Shown: positions 1-9,101, counted from the first letter of the stretch. The stretch is DNA of 64,000 nucleotides from Palleronia aestuarii (GCF_003253995.1 NZ_QKZL01000001.1:310001-374000); one strand, 5' to 3'. Notes: generated from the letters alone by a model not told the origin. Numbers and translations: made by a program.

Positions 1-474
1 CTGCAGACCACGCGGCTCGCGGGTGACGAACTGCCCTATCCCGGCGGCTTCGACGCGGAGGGACGACTGACCTCCGATCCCGGCGCGATCGAGGCGACGC
101 GGCGCATTCTGCCGACCGGATACTGGAAGGGTTCCGGTCTCGCGATCCTGCTCGACGTGCTGGCCGCGGCGCTGTCGGAAGGGCTGGCGACGCATCAGAT
201 CGACGAGGTGGACCGGGGAAGTTCCACCGGATGCTCGCAGATCTTCATCTCCTTCGATCCCGAGAGGCTCGGCACCGCAGAGCATGTCCAGGAAATCGTC
301 GACGGAATGGCCGCATTCGTGAACGGCTCCACGCCCGCGTCGCCTGGCCGCGGAGTGACCTATCCGGGCCAGAATACCATGCGGACACGGGAGGATCAGC
401 TTGCGAATGGCGTCCGCGTGGACGACGACATCTGGGCGGAAGTCCAGGGGCTGGCGGGTCGAATGAGCAGCTGA
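1..474 (+). CDS. Ldh-family (malate/L-lactate dehydrogenase-type) oxidoreductase, C-terminal part
   Basis: The first 157 codons of the window are open in frame 1 and match the C-terminal part of the NAD(P)H-dependent Ldh/YlbC family (malate, L-lactate, ureidoglycolate, diketogulonate and cyclic-imine amino acid reductases). The segments TGYWKGSGLAILLDVLAAAL, GSSTGCSQIFISFDP and the closing TYPGQNTMRTREDQLANGV are typical of the family. The N-terminal half lies outside the window, so substrate and start cannot be judged. It ends convergently to an amidohydrolase 320 bp away. A role in reducing a product of that cluster, for example a ketoacid or cyclic imine, is inference only. Confidence 0.85.
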   Translation: MQTTRLAGDELPYPGGFDAEGRLTSDPGAIEATRRILPTGYWKGSGLAILLDVLAAALSEGLATHQIDEVDRGSSTGCSQIFISFDPERLGTAEHVQEIVDGMAAFVNGSTPASPGRGVTYPGQNTMRTREDQLANGVRVDDDIWAEVQGLAGRMSS

Positions 475-694
475 CCGGAGGCGCCATACCGCGACGAGAG
501 CCCGTCGGTCTTCCCGCTCACTGCGAGAAACGCCACGACTGCTGGGCGCGTCGGGGAGCGCCTTGCATCACAGGGCGCTGATCGCTCGTTCCGACCACCC
601 GATCGTTGCGCGCCCATCGGCCTGGGGGTTGCCGATCGTCACGAGGAATTCGGATGAGTTCGGGCGGGGGCGGAGGCCCGTGATACGGAAACGG

Positions 695-718
695 GAGATG
701 ACGGGGTACCGTCGTCTC
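695..718. terminator. Hairpin between convergent genes, possible terminator
   Basis: The 321-bp gap at 475-795 separates the converging Ldh-type and amidohydrolase genes and has no convincing ORF. It contains a 10-bp stem (695-704 with 709-718, one G-U pair when read on the plus strand) closed by a GGTA loop. No clear T-run follows on either strand, so intrinsic termination is plausible but not shown. Confidence 0.4.
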
Positions 719-795
719 GATCTTGCCCCGTCCTCCCCTCCGACGATTTTGCAATTGCCGAGATGGTCGGGATCGATCGTCCCCGACCGCGACGA

Positions 796-2031
796 CTAGA
801 GCGAGGACGCCTTCTTCACCACGGCGCCGTCCTTCATGATGAGCGGCATGTGCGCTCCCTGTCCCGTCAGGAGATCGAGATCGGCAAGCGGATTGCCGTC
901 CACGGCGACGATATCGGCAAAGGCGCCCGGCGCGATGGTTCCGATCTGCCCCTCCATCCGAAGCACGCGCGCCGCGTCGACCGTCGCCGAGCGGATGACG
1001 GCGTCCGCGGGCAGGAAGCGGCCGCGCAGCGGGAATTCGCCCGATTGCTCGGCCTGCATCCCCCCGAGCAGGTCCGAGCCGTATCCCATGAGGACACCCG
1101 CCGCGTGCATTTTCTCCAGCCGTTCGAGCCCGGCCTCCCGCACGTCCTCGATCTTCGCCACGGATTCCGGCTGCAGGCCGAACTCCGCTCCGGACCTCGC
1201 GAGGACGTCGTAGGTGATGTTGGTCGGCACAACGGGAATGCCCTTCCTCGCCACCCGGGCGATCGTCGCGTCCGACATGAGGTTGCCGTGCTCGATGCAC
1301 TCGAAACCGCAATCGAGCGCCCGCACGATCGCCTCGTCGGCATAGAGATGGCCGGAAGCGTAAGTGCCGAAGCCGCGGGCGATCTCAACCATCGCCTTGA
1401 GTTCCTCGACGGAGAAGACGAGGTAGCCGACCGGATCGGACGGCGAGGACACGCCGCCATCGGCCATCGCCTTCACGAACTGAGCGCCGTTCTTCAGTTC
1501 CTCACGCACCGCGCGCTGCACCTCTGGCACGCCGTCGCATATCCGACCCATCGAGCCCAGGCTCTGGGCATACCAGCCGACGTCGCGGCTGTCGTAAGGG
1601 CCGCGATAATCGGTGTGCCCGCCGCTCTGCGACAGGGCCTTTCCACAGATCACCAGGCGGGGTCCGAGGAATGCTCCTTCTTCCACGGCGATCTGCAATC
1701 CGCGATCTGCGCCTCCGAGATCGCGAACGGTGGTGAACCCGCGCATGAGCATGTCGCGCATCAGGAGACTGCTGCGTGCCGCGACCAGCGAGGATGGAAG
1801 CGCCGCGTTCAGCCCCAGATTGGCGGTCGTCGCGATGACATGGACATGACAATCGATGAGGCCTGGCATCACCGTCAACCCGTCCATATCCAGCACGTCG
1901 GCCTCCGCGATGCCGGCATCCGGTCCGACATCGCGGATCCGCCCGTCCTCGATCACGATGGTGACCGGATCGGTCGGCTCCGGGGCGGTTCCGTCCACGA
2001 TGCGGGCATTTTTCAACAATGTGACGGGCAT
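796..2031 (-). CDS. Metal-dependent amidohydrolase, prolidase-like
   Basis: 411 aa, amidohydrolase superfamily, of the group containing imidazolonepropionase-like and Zn-dependent Xaa-Arg/Xaa-Pro dipeptidases. The metal ligand set is visible: H62-x-H64 in GLIDCHVHV, a Lys in FVKAMADGG, a His in SGHLYADEA, a His in CIEHGN, and the Asp in GYGSDLLG. The start is placed at ATG 2031 because MPVTLLKNARIVDG is the normal beginning of the beta-sandwich; the reading frame continues upstream, but that part is Arg/Pro-rich and looks non-coding. It lacks the CPCC insert of its two paralogues at 12140-14637. Substrate unknown; a small amide or dipeptide is likely. Confidence 0.85.
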   Translation of the reverse strand: MPVTLLKNARIVDGTAPEPTDPVTIVIEDGRIRDVGPDAGIAEADVLDMDGLTVMPGLIDCHVHVIATTANLGLNAALPSSLVAARSSLLMRDMLMRGFTTVRDLGGADRGLQIAVEEGAFLGPRLVICGKALSQSGGHTDYRGPYDSRDVGWYAQSLGSMGRICDGVPEVQRAVREELKNGAQFVKAMADGGVSSPSDPVGYLVFSVEELKAMVEIARGFGTYASGHLYADEAIVRALDCGFECIEHGNLMSDATIARVARKGIPVVPTNITYDVLARSGAEFGLQPESVAKIEDVREAGLERLEKMHAAGVLMGYGSDLLGGMQAEQSGEFPLRGRFLPADAVIRSATVDAARVLRMEGQIGTIAPGAFADIVAVDGNPLADLDLLTGQGAHMPLIMKDGAVVKKASSL

Positions 2032-2180
2032 ATCGTCTGTCCTTCTTCGCGAGCCCGCTCCGGCCCCGCTCTGCTTCGTTCGCGACGGTGGCGCGGAACC
2101 TGCCGATTGTCGAGCGCGCACCCCGCGGGCCCGTGGCGTTTTTCGTTCGACGGCACGACGGCCGGGGCTATAAGGCGGAC

Positions 2181-2660
2181 ATGACAAACGATTTCATCTC
2201 GGCCCTGGCGCTGGGCGACGATCAGCCGGACGCGACGTTCGCGGGCCTCCAGTCTCTCGCGGCGAATATAGTGGGGTTTCGGCTCTTCACCCTCCTGAAG
2301 GTCGATACCGAGGCGCGTCTCGTCCGGCGGATCCATAGCAACGAGCCGGACGCCTATCCCACCTCGGGAACCAAGCCGATCCTCGACAACGACTGGACGG
2401 CGCGGGTTCTCGATCATGGCGAGACGGCGGTGATGAACGATGCGGCCGAGGTCGCCGAAGTGTTCTCGGACCACGAGCTGATCGCCTCACTCGGCTGCGC
2501 GTCCTGCATCAACGTGCCGGTCGTGGTCGGGGGCCGGGTTCTCGGTCTCGTCAACTGCCTTCACGAGGCGGGGCATTACACGCCCGAACGCGTTCGCGCG
2601 AGCGAGGAATTGAAGCTTCCGGGGGCGGCGGCGTTCCTTTTCGAGGCGTTGAGATCCTGA
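2181..2660 (+). CDS. GAF domain protein
   Basis: 159 aa forming essentially one GAF domain. The core includes GFRLFTLLKVD near the N terminus, then LGCASCINVPVVVGGRVLGLVN at the characteristic beta-strand pair, ending with an amphipathic helix. Start ATG 2181 was chosen over the frame's earlier ATG (2088) because the domain begins there. It lies head-to-head with the amidohydrolase gene (150 bp apart) and 92 bp before the Liv-type transporter operon. There is no DNA-binding or output domain. Three cysteines occur around residues 113-133, which could be redox or metal sites (inference). The ligand is unknown. Confidence 0.7.
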   Translation: MTNDFISALALGDDQPDATFAGLQSLAANIVGFRLFTLLKVDTEARLVRRIHSNEPDAYPTSGTKPILDNDWTARVLDHGETAVMNDAAEVAEVFSDHELIASLGCASCINVPVVVGGRVLGLVNCLHEAGHYTPERVRASEELKLPGAAAFLFEALRS

Positions 2661-2752
2661 TCGTCGCCGCGGCCGGATTGGAGTTGCCAAGCCCGAGGCG
2701 CTGTTAGAGGCTCGGGCGGGGAACTCTCTCACGACATGACGATGGCGCGGCC

Positions 2753-3520
2753 ATGAAAACTGAACTGCTGAAGGTCCGTGACGTCGCGCGCAGCTTCTAC
2801 GGGGTTCACGCCCTCAATGGGGCCGGTTTCGATGTCCGCGCCGGCAGCATCACGGGATTGATCGGTCCCAACGGGGCCGGTAAGACCACGATGTTCAACT
2901 GCATCTCCGGCGTCATTCCTCCGGAATCGGGCAGGATCGAATTCGACGGGACAGATATCACGGGCTGGTCGCCCGACGCGATCAGCCGCCGGGGTCTCGT
3001 TCGTACCTTCCAGATCGCGCGCGGCTTTCCAAAACTGACGGTGCTCGAGACGCTTCTGCTGCATGGCGACGACCAGCCCGGCGAGCGCCTCGGCATCGCG
3101 CTTCTGCGGCCGGGCCGGGCGCGCGAGCGCGAGCAGGAGCTGACGGATCGCGCACATGACATCGCGAGGCGATTGAAGCTCGATCACGTGATCGGCAATC
3201 TGTCCGCCGATCTGTCGGGCGGTCAGAAGAAGCTCCTCGAGATCGGCCGCGCGCTCATGGGGCGTCCCAAGCTCGTGCTGCTCGACGAGCCGGTGGCCGG
3301 CGTGAACCCGAGCCTCGGGCGTGATATCGCGGACCGTATCCGCGAACTCGCGGGGCCGGATCTGAGCTTTCTCGTGGTCGAGCACGACATGGAGATCGTG
3401 GCCCAGCTTTGCGACCGCGTCATCGTCATGGCGGCGGGCAGGCATCTGACCGAGGGGACGTTCGACGAGATCATGCAGGACCGGACGGTGCAGGACGCCT
3501 ATCTGGGACGCACCGCATGA
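2753..3520 (+). CDS. Branched-chain-amino-acid-type ABC transporter ATP-binding protein (LivG family)
   Basis: 255 aa cytoplasmic ATPase, first gene of a six-gene plus-strand operon. It has Walker A GPNGAGKTT at about residue 38, the HAAT-family motif RTFQIARGFPKLTVLE, ABC signature LSGGQKK, Walker B LVLLDEP and the switch His in VVEHDME. This is the LivG half of the usual LivG/LivF pair that powers import through the two permeases encoded downstream. Its stop overlaps the start of the second ATPase (ATGA at 3517-3520), indicating translational coupling. HAAT transporters carry amino acids, amides, urea or aromatic acids; which one applies here cannot be read from the ATPase. Confidence 0.92.
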   Translation: MKTELLKVRDVARSFYGVHALNGAGFDVRAGSITGLIGPNGAGKTTMFNCISGVIPPESGRIEFDGTDITGWSPDAISRRGLVRTFQIARGFPKLTVLETLLLHGDDQPGERLGIALLRPGRAREREQELTDRAHDIARRLKLDHVIGNLSADLSGGQKKLLEIGRALMGRPKLVLLDEPVAGVNPSLGRDIADRIRELAGPDLSFLVVEHDMEIVAQLCDRVIVMAAGRHLTEGTFDEIMQDRTVQDAYLGRTA

Positions 3521-4245
3521 GCCTTTTCGAGGCGCGCGATGTCGTCGCGGGCTACAGCCCCACCGACATGATCCTGAAGGGCGTGACGGTGACCGCGGCG
3601 GTTGGCGAGATCGTCGCGATCATCGGCCCGAACGGCGCGGGCAAGTCCACCCTCCTGAAATCCGCGGCCGGACAGGTCCACGTCGCCAAGGGCGATATCT
3701 CGATCGACGGGCGCAAGATCACTGGCCTGCGCCCGCGTGACGTCGCCGCGGCGGGCGTGGCCTACGTGCCGCAGGAGCAGAACGTCTTCACGACGATGAC
3801 CGTGCGGGAGAACCTAGAGATCGGCGGCTATGTCGATGCCGCGGGCAGTCGCGACCGGATCGACGCCGCGCTCCGACGCTTTCCCGTTCTGGGTGAAAAG
3901 GCCCGCGACGCGGCACGGACCCTGTCGGGCGGGCAGCGACAGCTCCTCGCGATGGCCATTGCGATGATGGTCGCGCCGCGGGTCCTGCTTCTCGACGAGC
4001 CGTCGGCGGGATTGTCGCCGGTGGCCGCGCGGGACATGTTCGCGACCATTCGCGAGATCGCGGATGGCGGCGTGGCCGTGGTCCTCGTGGAGCAGAACGC
4101 CCTCGATGCGCTCGATCTCGCGGACCGCGCCTACATCCTTGCCGCGGGACAGAACCATACCGAAGGGACGGGGGCCGATCTGGCCGCCGATCCCGATATC
4201 CGCCGCACCTTCCTGGGCGGCCGCCAAACGGGAGACCAGCGATGA
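3517..4245 (+). CDS. Branched-chain-amino-acid-type ABC transporter ATP-binding protein (LivF family)
   Basis: 242 aa. It begins MSLFEARDVVAGY at the ATGA overlap with the preceding ATPase, which decides the start over the longer frame from 3409. Walker A GPNGAGKST, the LivF-type YVPQEQNVFTTMTVREN, signature LSGGQRQ and Walker B LLLDEPSAGL are all present, so it should be catalytically competent. It forms a heterodimer with the LivG-type subunit on the cytoplasmic side of the importer. The end overlaps the start of the binding-protein gene at 4242, again with the ATGA arrangement. Confidence 0.92.
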   Translation: MSLFEARDVVAGYSPTDMILKGVTVTAAVGEIVAIIGPNGAGKSTLLKSAAGQVHVAKGDISIDGRKITGLRPRDVAAAGVAYVPQEQNVFTTMTVRENLEIGGYVDAAGSRDRIDAALRRFPVLGEKARDAARTLSGGQRQLLAMAIAMMVAPRVLLLDEPSAGLSPVAARDMFATIREIADGGVAVVLVEQNALDALDLADRAYILAAGQNHTEGTGADLAADPDIRRTFLGGRQTGDQR

Positions 4246-5432
4246 TTGGCACTTGCAGACCGACCCGCCGCGCCGCGCTTGCGGGGCTTGCCGCCGCGCT
4301 CGCCGCGCCTTCGATCGTCCGCGCGCAGGAGGGGGCCATCCGGTTCGGGACGCTCACGCCGCTGACCGGCACCGGCGGCACCTACGGACCGGCCATGCGT
4401 GATGCCGTCATCGGCGCGGTGAGGGCGGTGAACGCGAATGGCGGCCTGCTCGGTCGTCAGATCCAGATCGTCTCCGAGGATACGCAGACATCGCCCGAAG
4501 CCGCGGTGCGGGCCGCGCGCAAGCTCATCGATGTCGACGGGGTCGCGGCGATCATGGGCACGTGGGCCTCTTCGGTGACGACCGCCGTCGCGCCGTTATG
4601 CTGGGAGAGCAAAACGATGCTCTTCACCGTCTCGGGCGCGGACAGCATCACCCAGCTTCCCCACCAAGGCTTCATCGCGAGGACCCAACCGAACTCACAG
4701 TTGCAGATCGAGGTCGCGAGCCGGTTCATGGTCGATCAGGGCGGGACCTCCTTCGCGTGGATCGGACCGCAGACGCCCTTCGCCCAGAGTTCGATCGACA
4801 TCCTCACCGCGGTCGCGGCGGAGGCCGGCATCGAGGTCGAGAGCCTGATCTACGAGGCGGAGAAGAGCACGTATCGCTCCGAGGTCGACACGATCCTGCG
4901 CAGCGATCCCGATTTCATCCAGCTTGGCGGTTACGCGGCCGACAGCACGGTTTTGCTGCGCGATCTCTGGCAGGCGGGCTACGAGGGCATGATCATCGGC
5001 CCGGCCTACGCGGTCAACGATTCCGTCGTCGAGGCTTTGCCGGCCGAGGTGCTGGAGGGCGTCTTCACCTGGGAAGGCGCGCCCGCCATCGACAGCGAAG
5101 CCTATGCCAACGTGCAGCAAATCCTCGGCGTCGAGACCGTGGACCCATATTCGGCCCAGACCTACGATCATGCCAACCTCGCCATGCTCGCCATCGGCAA
5201 GGCGGGAGCGTCATCGGGGCAGGCGATCCACGACCACCTGCGCGAGATCAGCCAGGGCAGCGGCCAGGCCACGGGAAGCGCCGTGAGCGGACTGGGCGTC
5301 CTGCCCGGCGACGTAAACTACGACGGGGCGAGCGGACCCTGCGATTTCGACGAAATCGGCGACATCACCGGCACTCAGTTCCTCTTCAAGCGTTTCGAGA
5401 ACGGCGCACCGGTGGAGTTCGAGCGGGTCTGA
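4242..5432 (+). CDS. Periplasmic substrate-binding protein of the Liv-type importer
   Basis: 396 aa of the periplasmic binding protein type I, Leu/Ile/Val-binding (HAAT) family. The N terminus has a twin-arginine-like start (TRRAALAGLAAALAAPSIVRAQ), so export by Tat or Sec to the periplasm is expected. The mature part opens with IRFGTLTPLTGTGGTYGPAMRDAV and contains AIMGTWASSVTTAVAPLCWE, the typical ligand-lobe segment. Placement between the ATPases and permeases, with overlapping start and stop codons on both sides, makes it the dedicated receptor. Relatives bind amino acids, amides or short peptides; specificity is not readable. Confidence 0.9.
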   Translation: MIGTCRPTRRAALAGLAAALAAPSIVRAQEGAIRFGTLTPLTGTGGTYGPAMRDAVIGAVRAVNANGGLLGRQIQIVSEDTQTSPEAAVRAARKLIDVDGVAAIMGTWASSVTTAVAPLCWESKTMLFTVSGADSITQLPHQGFIARTQPNSQLQIEVASRFMVDQGGTSFAWIGPQTPFAQSSIDILTAVAAEAGIEVESLIYEAEKSTYRSEVDTILRSDPDFIQLGGYAADSTVLLRDLWQAGYEGMIIGPAYAVNDSVVEALPAEVLEGVFTWEGAPAIDSEAYANVQQILGVETVDPYSAQTYDHANLAMLAIGKAGASSGQAIHDHLREISQGSGQATGSAVSGLGVLPGDVNYDGASGPCDFDEIGDITGTQFLFKRFENGAPVEFERV

Positions 5433-6298
5433 TGCTCGATATCCTGCCGCAACTCCTGGTCAACGGGATCATCACCGGCACCCTGCTGGCGATCCCGGCG
5501 ATCGGTTTCACCGCAATCTTCGCCGTGCTGCGGTTCCCGAATTTCGCCGTCGCCTCTCATGCGACGATCGGTGCGTTCGCGGGTTACGCGGCGAATGTCT
5601 GGTTGGGTCTGCCGGCAGAGCTGTCGCTCGTCGCGGCGTTCCTCGTCGCGGGCCTCGTGGGCGTCGTCTCGGACGAGATCGCGTTGCGGCCGCTCCGTCC
5701 CTACGGGGCGCTGACGACGGCGATCGCGTCGATCGCGCTGACGATCGTGCTCGAGAACGTCGTCCGGCTGATCTTCGGGAACGGTTTGCGGGGCTACGAT
5801 CTACCGCTGGTGCGGGACTGGCGGGTCTGGGACATCCGGATCGGCCCGCAGCAGATCGAGAACTTCGCTCTCGCGCTGATCCTGATGGCCGTCGTCTTCG
5901 CCGCCCTCCGCTTCAGCCGGATCGGCAAGGCGATGCGGGCCGTGGCCGACAATCCCGCTCTGGCCGAATTGAAGGGGATCGACCCGGTCCGCATCGGGCG
6001 CCTGACCGCGTTCTTCGGCATGGGCCTCGTCGGCGCGGGCGGCATGCTCCTGGGGCTCGGCACCTCGATCGATCCGCTAACCGGATTCCGCTTCATCCTG
6101 CCGATCTTCGCCGCCGCGGTCGTGGGCGGGCTCGGTTCGATCCCCGGCGCGGCGCTCGGCGCGATGGTGGTCGGCCTTGGCGAGGAGGTCGCGCTCCTGG
6201 TTCTTTCGCCCGCCTACAAGAGCGCCGTGGGCTTCATGGCCATCGTCCTCGTCCTCACCTTCCGGCCCCGCGGGCTTCTGGGCGAAAGGGCCTATTGA
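5432..6298 (+). CDS. ABC transporter permease, LivH family
   Basis: 288 aa integral membrane protein. It starts MLDILPQLLVNGIITGTLLAIPAIG, with the ATG overlapping the TGA of the binding-protein gene (TGATG at 5430-5434). Multiple hydrophobic helices are evident, and the cytoplasmic coupling segment SRIGKAMRAVADNPALAELKGID matches the LivH EAA-like loop that contacts the ATPase. The C terminus KSAVGFMAIVLVLTFRPRGLLGER is typical of the family. With the LivM partner encoded next, it makes the inner-membrane pore. Confidence 0.92.
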   Translation: MLDILPQLLVNGIITGTLLAIPAIGFTAIFAVLRFPNFAVASHATIGAFAGYAANVWLGLPAELSLVAAFLVAGLVGVVSDEIALRPLRPYGALTTAIASIALTIVLENVVRLIFGNGLRGYDLPLVRDWRVWDIRIGPQQIENFALALILMAVVFAALRFSRIGKAMRAVADNPALAELKGIDPVRIGRLTAFFGMGLVGAGGMLLGLGTSIDPLTGFRFILPIFAAAVVGGLGSIPGAALGAMVVGLGEEVALLVLSPAYKSAVGFMAIVLVLTFRPRGLLGERAY

Positions 6299-7206
6299 TG
6301 CTAAGCTATCTCCTGGCCACGCTGACCTTTGCGGGCATCTACGGAATGCTGGCCCTGGGTCTGAACGTGATCTGGGGCATGACCGGGATGATCAATCTCG
6401 GATTGGCCGGATATTTCGCCGTCGGTGCCTATGCCTCGGCCCTTCTGACCACCGCGGCGGGCCTACCCATCCTGGTGGGGGCCGCGATCGGCATCGCGGC
6501 GGCCGCAGTCACCGGCGCACTGACCGCGCGGCTGACGTTGAAACTGCGCGGTGACTATCTTGCCATCGTGACGCTGGGCTTCGGCGAACTGATCCGCCTG
6601 ATCGCCGCGAACGAGATATGGCTAACAAATGGCTCGGATGGGATTCCCGGCATCCCCGGACCGTTCCGGAGTTCGCTCTCCCCGCTCGAATTCAATGCAC
6701 TCTTCGCCGCCATCACGGTCTTCGCCGTCGCGTTCTGCTGGGCCCTGACCGAGCGCCTGCGCCGTAGTCCGTACGGGCGCGCCCTGCGCGCGATCCGGGA
6801 GGACGAGACGGCCGCCGCCGTGGCCGGCAAGAAGGTGGGCGCGATGAAGGTCCAGGCCTTCGCGCTGGGCGCGGCGCTTCTGGGCCTCGCGGGCGTCCTC
6901 TACGCGCATTTCACCAGCTACATCGCGCCCGACGTGTTCCGCCCCTTGCTGACGATCTACATCTTCCTGTCGCTCACCGCGGGCGGCACGGGCAATCCGA
7001 CAGGTGCGGTGCTGGGCGCCGTCATCGTGGTGGTGATCCTGGAAGGCAGCCGCTTCGCCGAGGCGATCCTGCCCGCGATGTCCGGTGCCGGTGCCGCCGC
7101 CCTGCGCGAAATCACCATCGGCGTCCTGCTTATCGTGATCATGCGACTGCGTCCCGAGGGATTGCTGGCGGAGCGCCCGCCGAAACCGCTCGGTGCCACG
7201 CGATGA
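6298..7206 (+). CDS. ABC transporter permease, LivM family
   Basis: 302 aa. The ATG at 6298 overlaps the LivH stop; a TTG immediately before it could add one residue. It carries the LivM signatures GLNVIWGMTGMINLGLAGYFAVGAY, LTLKLRGDYLAIVTLGFGELIR and the coupling loop SPYGRALRAIREDETAAAVAGKK, and ends with RLRPEGLLAERPP. It pairs with the LivH-type subunit in the inner membrane. The stop overlaps the start of a COG0523 GTPase gene (ATGA at 7203-7206), so the GTPase is part of the transport operon. Confidence 0.92.
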   Translation: MLSYLLATLTFAGIYGMLALGLNVIWGMTGMINLGLAGYFAVGAYASALLTTAAGLPILVGAAIGIAAAAVTGALTARLTLKLRGDYLAIVTLGFGELIRLIAANEIWLTNGSDGIPGIPGPFRSSLSPLEFNALFAAITVFAVAFCWALTERLRRSPYGRALRAIREDETAAAVAGKKVGAMKVQAFALGAALLGLAGVLYAHFTSYIAPDVFRPLLTIYIFLSLTAGGTGNPTGAVLGAVIVVVILEGSRFAEAILPAMSGAGAAALREITIGVLLIVIMRLRPEGLLAERPPKPLGATR

Positions 7207-8162
7207 ACCGGACGGCGCGCGTTCCCGTCACCATCCTCACCGGCTTTCTGGGTGCCGGCAAGACGACGCTGCTGCAGCGTATCCTGGCCGATCCGCAGGG
7301 CATGCGCATCGGTGTCCTCGTCAACGATTTCGGCGCGATCAACGTCGACGCCGATCTCATTGCCGAGAGCACCGGCGAAAGCGTTTCCTTGCAGAACGGG
7401 TGCGTCTGCTGCAGCATCCGCGACGACATGATCGGGGCGATCGCCGGGCTCCTGGATCGCGAGCCCGCGCCGGACCGGATCGTGATCGAGGCGAGCGGCG
7501 TGTCGCGGCCGCTGCCGATCGCCGACGCGCTCGACGACGATGCCCTTTCGGATCGCACGGCGCTCGACGGTATCTTCTGCCTGATCGACGGCGAAGGGTT
7601 CGGGAGCCTCGACTTCGCGGCGACCGAACTCGCGATCGAGCAGGCGGCGGGTTCGGACGTCGTGCTGCTGAACAAGACCGATATCGCATCCGAGGCCGCG
7701 CTCGCGGCGATCGAGGCGACCCTTGCGGGGCCGATCCCACGATTGCGGCTGATCCGCACGATCGAGGGCGACCTGCCGCGCGCCCTACTTTTCGACACGG
7801 CCTTCGACCGAACCGACCGACCTTCGGGGCATGCCGCTCATCACCATGACCATGGCGCCCACCATGACCATGACCACGAGTTCTCGACATGGTCCTGGTC
7901 GCACGAGGGTACCGTCGATATGTCCCGCCTCCGCAGCGCCATGCGACGCCTTCCCCACGATGTGCTGCGCGTGAAGGGTATCCTACGCGCGCCGATGGGT
8001 GGACGGATCGTCCTGCAGGGGGTCGGCAAGCGTATCCGCATTACGCCGGAGGCCGACGCGGCCTTGCCGGCGCGGAGCAGCGTCGTCGCGATCGGTCGGC
8101 CGGGAACTCTCGAGGAGAACTGGCTCTCCGACCTCCTGGGCCCCTGCGGAGTCGACGCCTAG
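7203..8162 (+). CDS. COG0523 (CobW/G3E-family) GTPase, putative metallochaperone
   Basis: 319 aa. It has P-loop GFLGAGKTT (residues 14-22), the family's metal-binding CxCC motif as CVCC (C67, C69, C70), NKTD for guanine recognition, and a His/Asp-rich stretch around residues 210-226 (HHHDHGAHHDHDH) before the C-terminal CobW domain. Family members insert Zn, Co, Ni or Fe into client enzymes using GTP. Its coupling to the transporter and closeness to three metal-dependent amidohydrolases suggest it serves one of those, or a nitrile hydratase- or amidase-type client elsewhere; this is inference. The stop overlaps a convergent permease gene in the sequence CTAG. Confidence 0.85.
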   Translation: MNRTARVPVTILTGFLGAGKTTLLQRILADPQGMRIGVLVNDFGAINVDADLIAESTGESVSLQNGCVCCSIRDDMIGAIAGLLDREPAPDRIVIEASGVSRPLPIADALDDDALSDRTALDGIFCLIDGEGFGSLDFAATELAIEQAAGSDVVLLNKTDIASEAALAAIEATLAGPIPRLRLIRTIEGDLPRALLFDTAFDRTDRPSGHAAHHHDHGAHHDHDHEFSTWSWSHEGTVDMSRLRSAMRRLPHDVLRVKGILRAPMGGRIVLQGVGKRIRITPEADAALPARSSVVAIGRPGTLEENWLSDLLGPCGVDA

Positions 8163-9037
8163 CCGCGGAACGATTGTCGTGTCATCAATCCCGCGACGAC
8201 GGTCAGACCCAGCGTCGTCGCCATCAGGATGAAGGCTAGGGCGGCGGCGAGCGGCCAGTTGTTCAGTTGGAACTGGTTGTAGACCATCGGCGCCATCATC
8301 CGGAATTGCGGGCCTCCGAGCAGGACCGGCGTCGCATAGGCGTTCATCGCCAGGATGAAGCATAGGATCGTACCGGCCGCGATTCCCGGCAAGGCCAGTG
8401 GCCAGAGCACGCGACGAAACATCGTCCATGGCGGCGCGCCGAGGCTGAACGCCGCCTCTTCGAGGTTGCGGTCGATGCCTTCGAGAACGCTCTGCAAAGT
8501 CAGGACCATGTAGGGCAGGTTCACCGCGATGATGCCGATGATGACCGCCGTCTCGGTGAACATGATCTCGGTGGGCCCGTCGCGCAGCCCGAGATCCATC
8601 AGCGTGACACTCAGCAGCCCGCGGCTGCCGAAAAACGTCATCCATCCCGCGGCCCGAACGGCGTTTCCGACGAAGAGCGGAATGACGATGCCGATGATCA
8701 TCAGGTTCTTCATCCGCGATCCCGTCCGAGCCAGCAGATAGGCCAGAGGGAAGCCCAGCACGATGCAGACCGCGGTGCAGACGAACGACACCCGCAAAGT
8801 GGTGAAGAAGACGCCGAGATAGAACGGATCGCTGAAGAACGCGATGTAGTTCGCGGGCGAGAACGCCTCGATCATCAGGAGCCGCGGGTCGTAGAGATTG
8901 AGACTGTAGCGCGCCAGGAAGAGCATCGGCGCCAGTATCCCGATCGCGACAAGCAGGGTGGCCGGTCCGATCAGTGTGGACGCGCTGAACAGCGTAGAGG
9001 GCCGGTCGGCCCGGCCGCCTGCACCCGCGTCGCTCAC
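8159..9037 (-). CDS. Spermidine/putrescine-type ABC transporter permease (PotB-like)
   Basis: 292 aa, about six transmembrane helices, with the EAA loop LEEAAFSLGAPPWTMFRRVLWPLALPGI that docks onto the ATPase. It is one of two permeases of a PotABCD-like importer encoded on the minus strand from 12143 to 8159. The start is taken as GTG 9037, since no ATG lies before the first helix (LIGPATLLVAIGILAPMLFLARYSLN). No Shine-Dalgarno is visible; the bases just upstream form a strong GC hairpin. It is the last cistron and overlaps the GTPase gene by 4 bp. This transporter class carries polyamines, opines or other small cations and acids. Confidence 0.88.
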   Translation of the reverse strand: MSDAGAGGRADRPSTLFSASTLIGPATLLVAIGILAPMLFLARYSLNLYDPRLLMIEAFSPANYIAFFSDPFYLGVFFTTLRVSFVCTAVCIVLGFPLAYLLARTGSRMKNLMIIGIVIPLFVGNAVRAAGWMTFFGSRGLLSVTLMDLGLRDGPTEIMFTETAVIIGIIAVNLPYMVLTLQSVLEGIDRNLEEAAFSLGAPPWTMFRRVLWPLALPGIAAGTILCFILAMNAYATPVLLGGPQFRMMAPMVYNQFQLNNWPLAAALAFILMATTLGLTVVAGLMTRQSFRG

Positions 9038-9040
9038 CGG

Positions 9041-9061
9041 GGCGCGCGCTCGGCGCGCGCC
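9041..9061 (-). other. Intercistronic GC hairpin
   Basis: A perfect 9-bp inverted repeat (9041-9049 with 9053-9061) has a three-base loop. It lies between the binding-protein stop at 9102 and the permease start at 9037, only 3 bp from the GTG. No T-run follows, so it is more likely an mRNA-stabilising or translation-limiting structure than a terminator. Confidence 0.55.
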
Positions 9062-9101
9062 GCGTGGCGCGCGCAGTCGATCACCTGAACATCGGGCAGT
9101 C

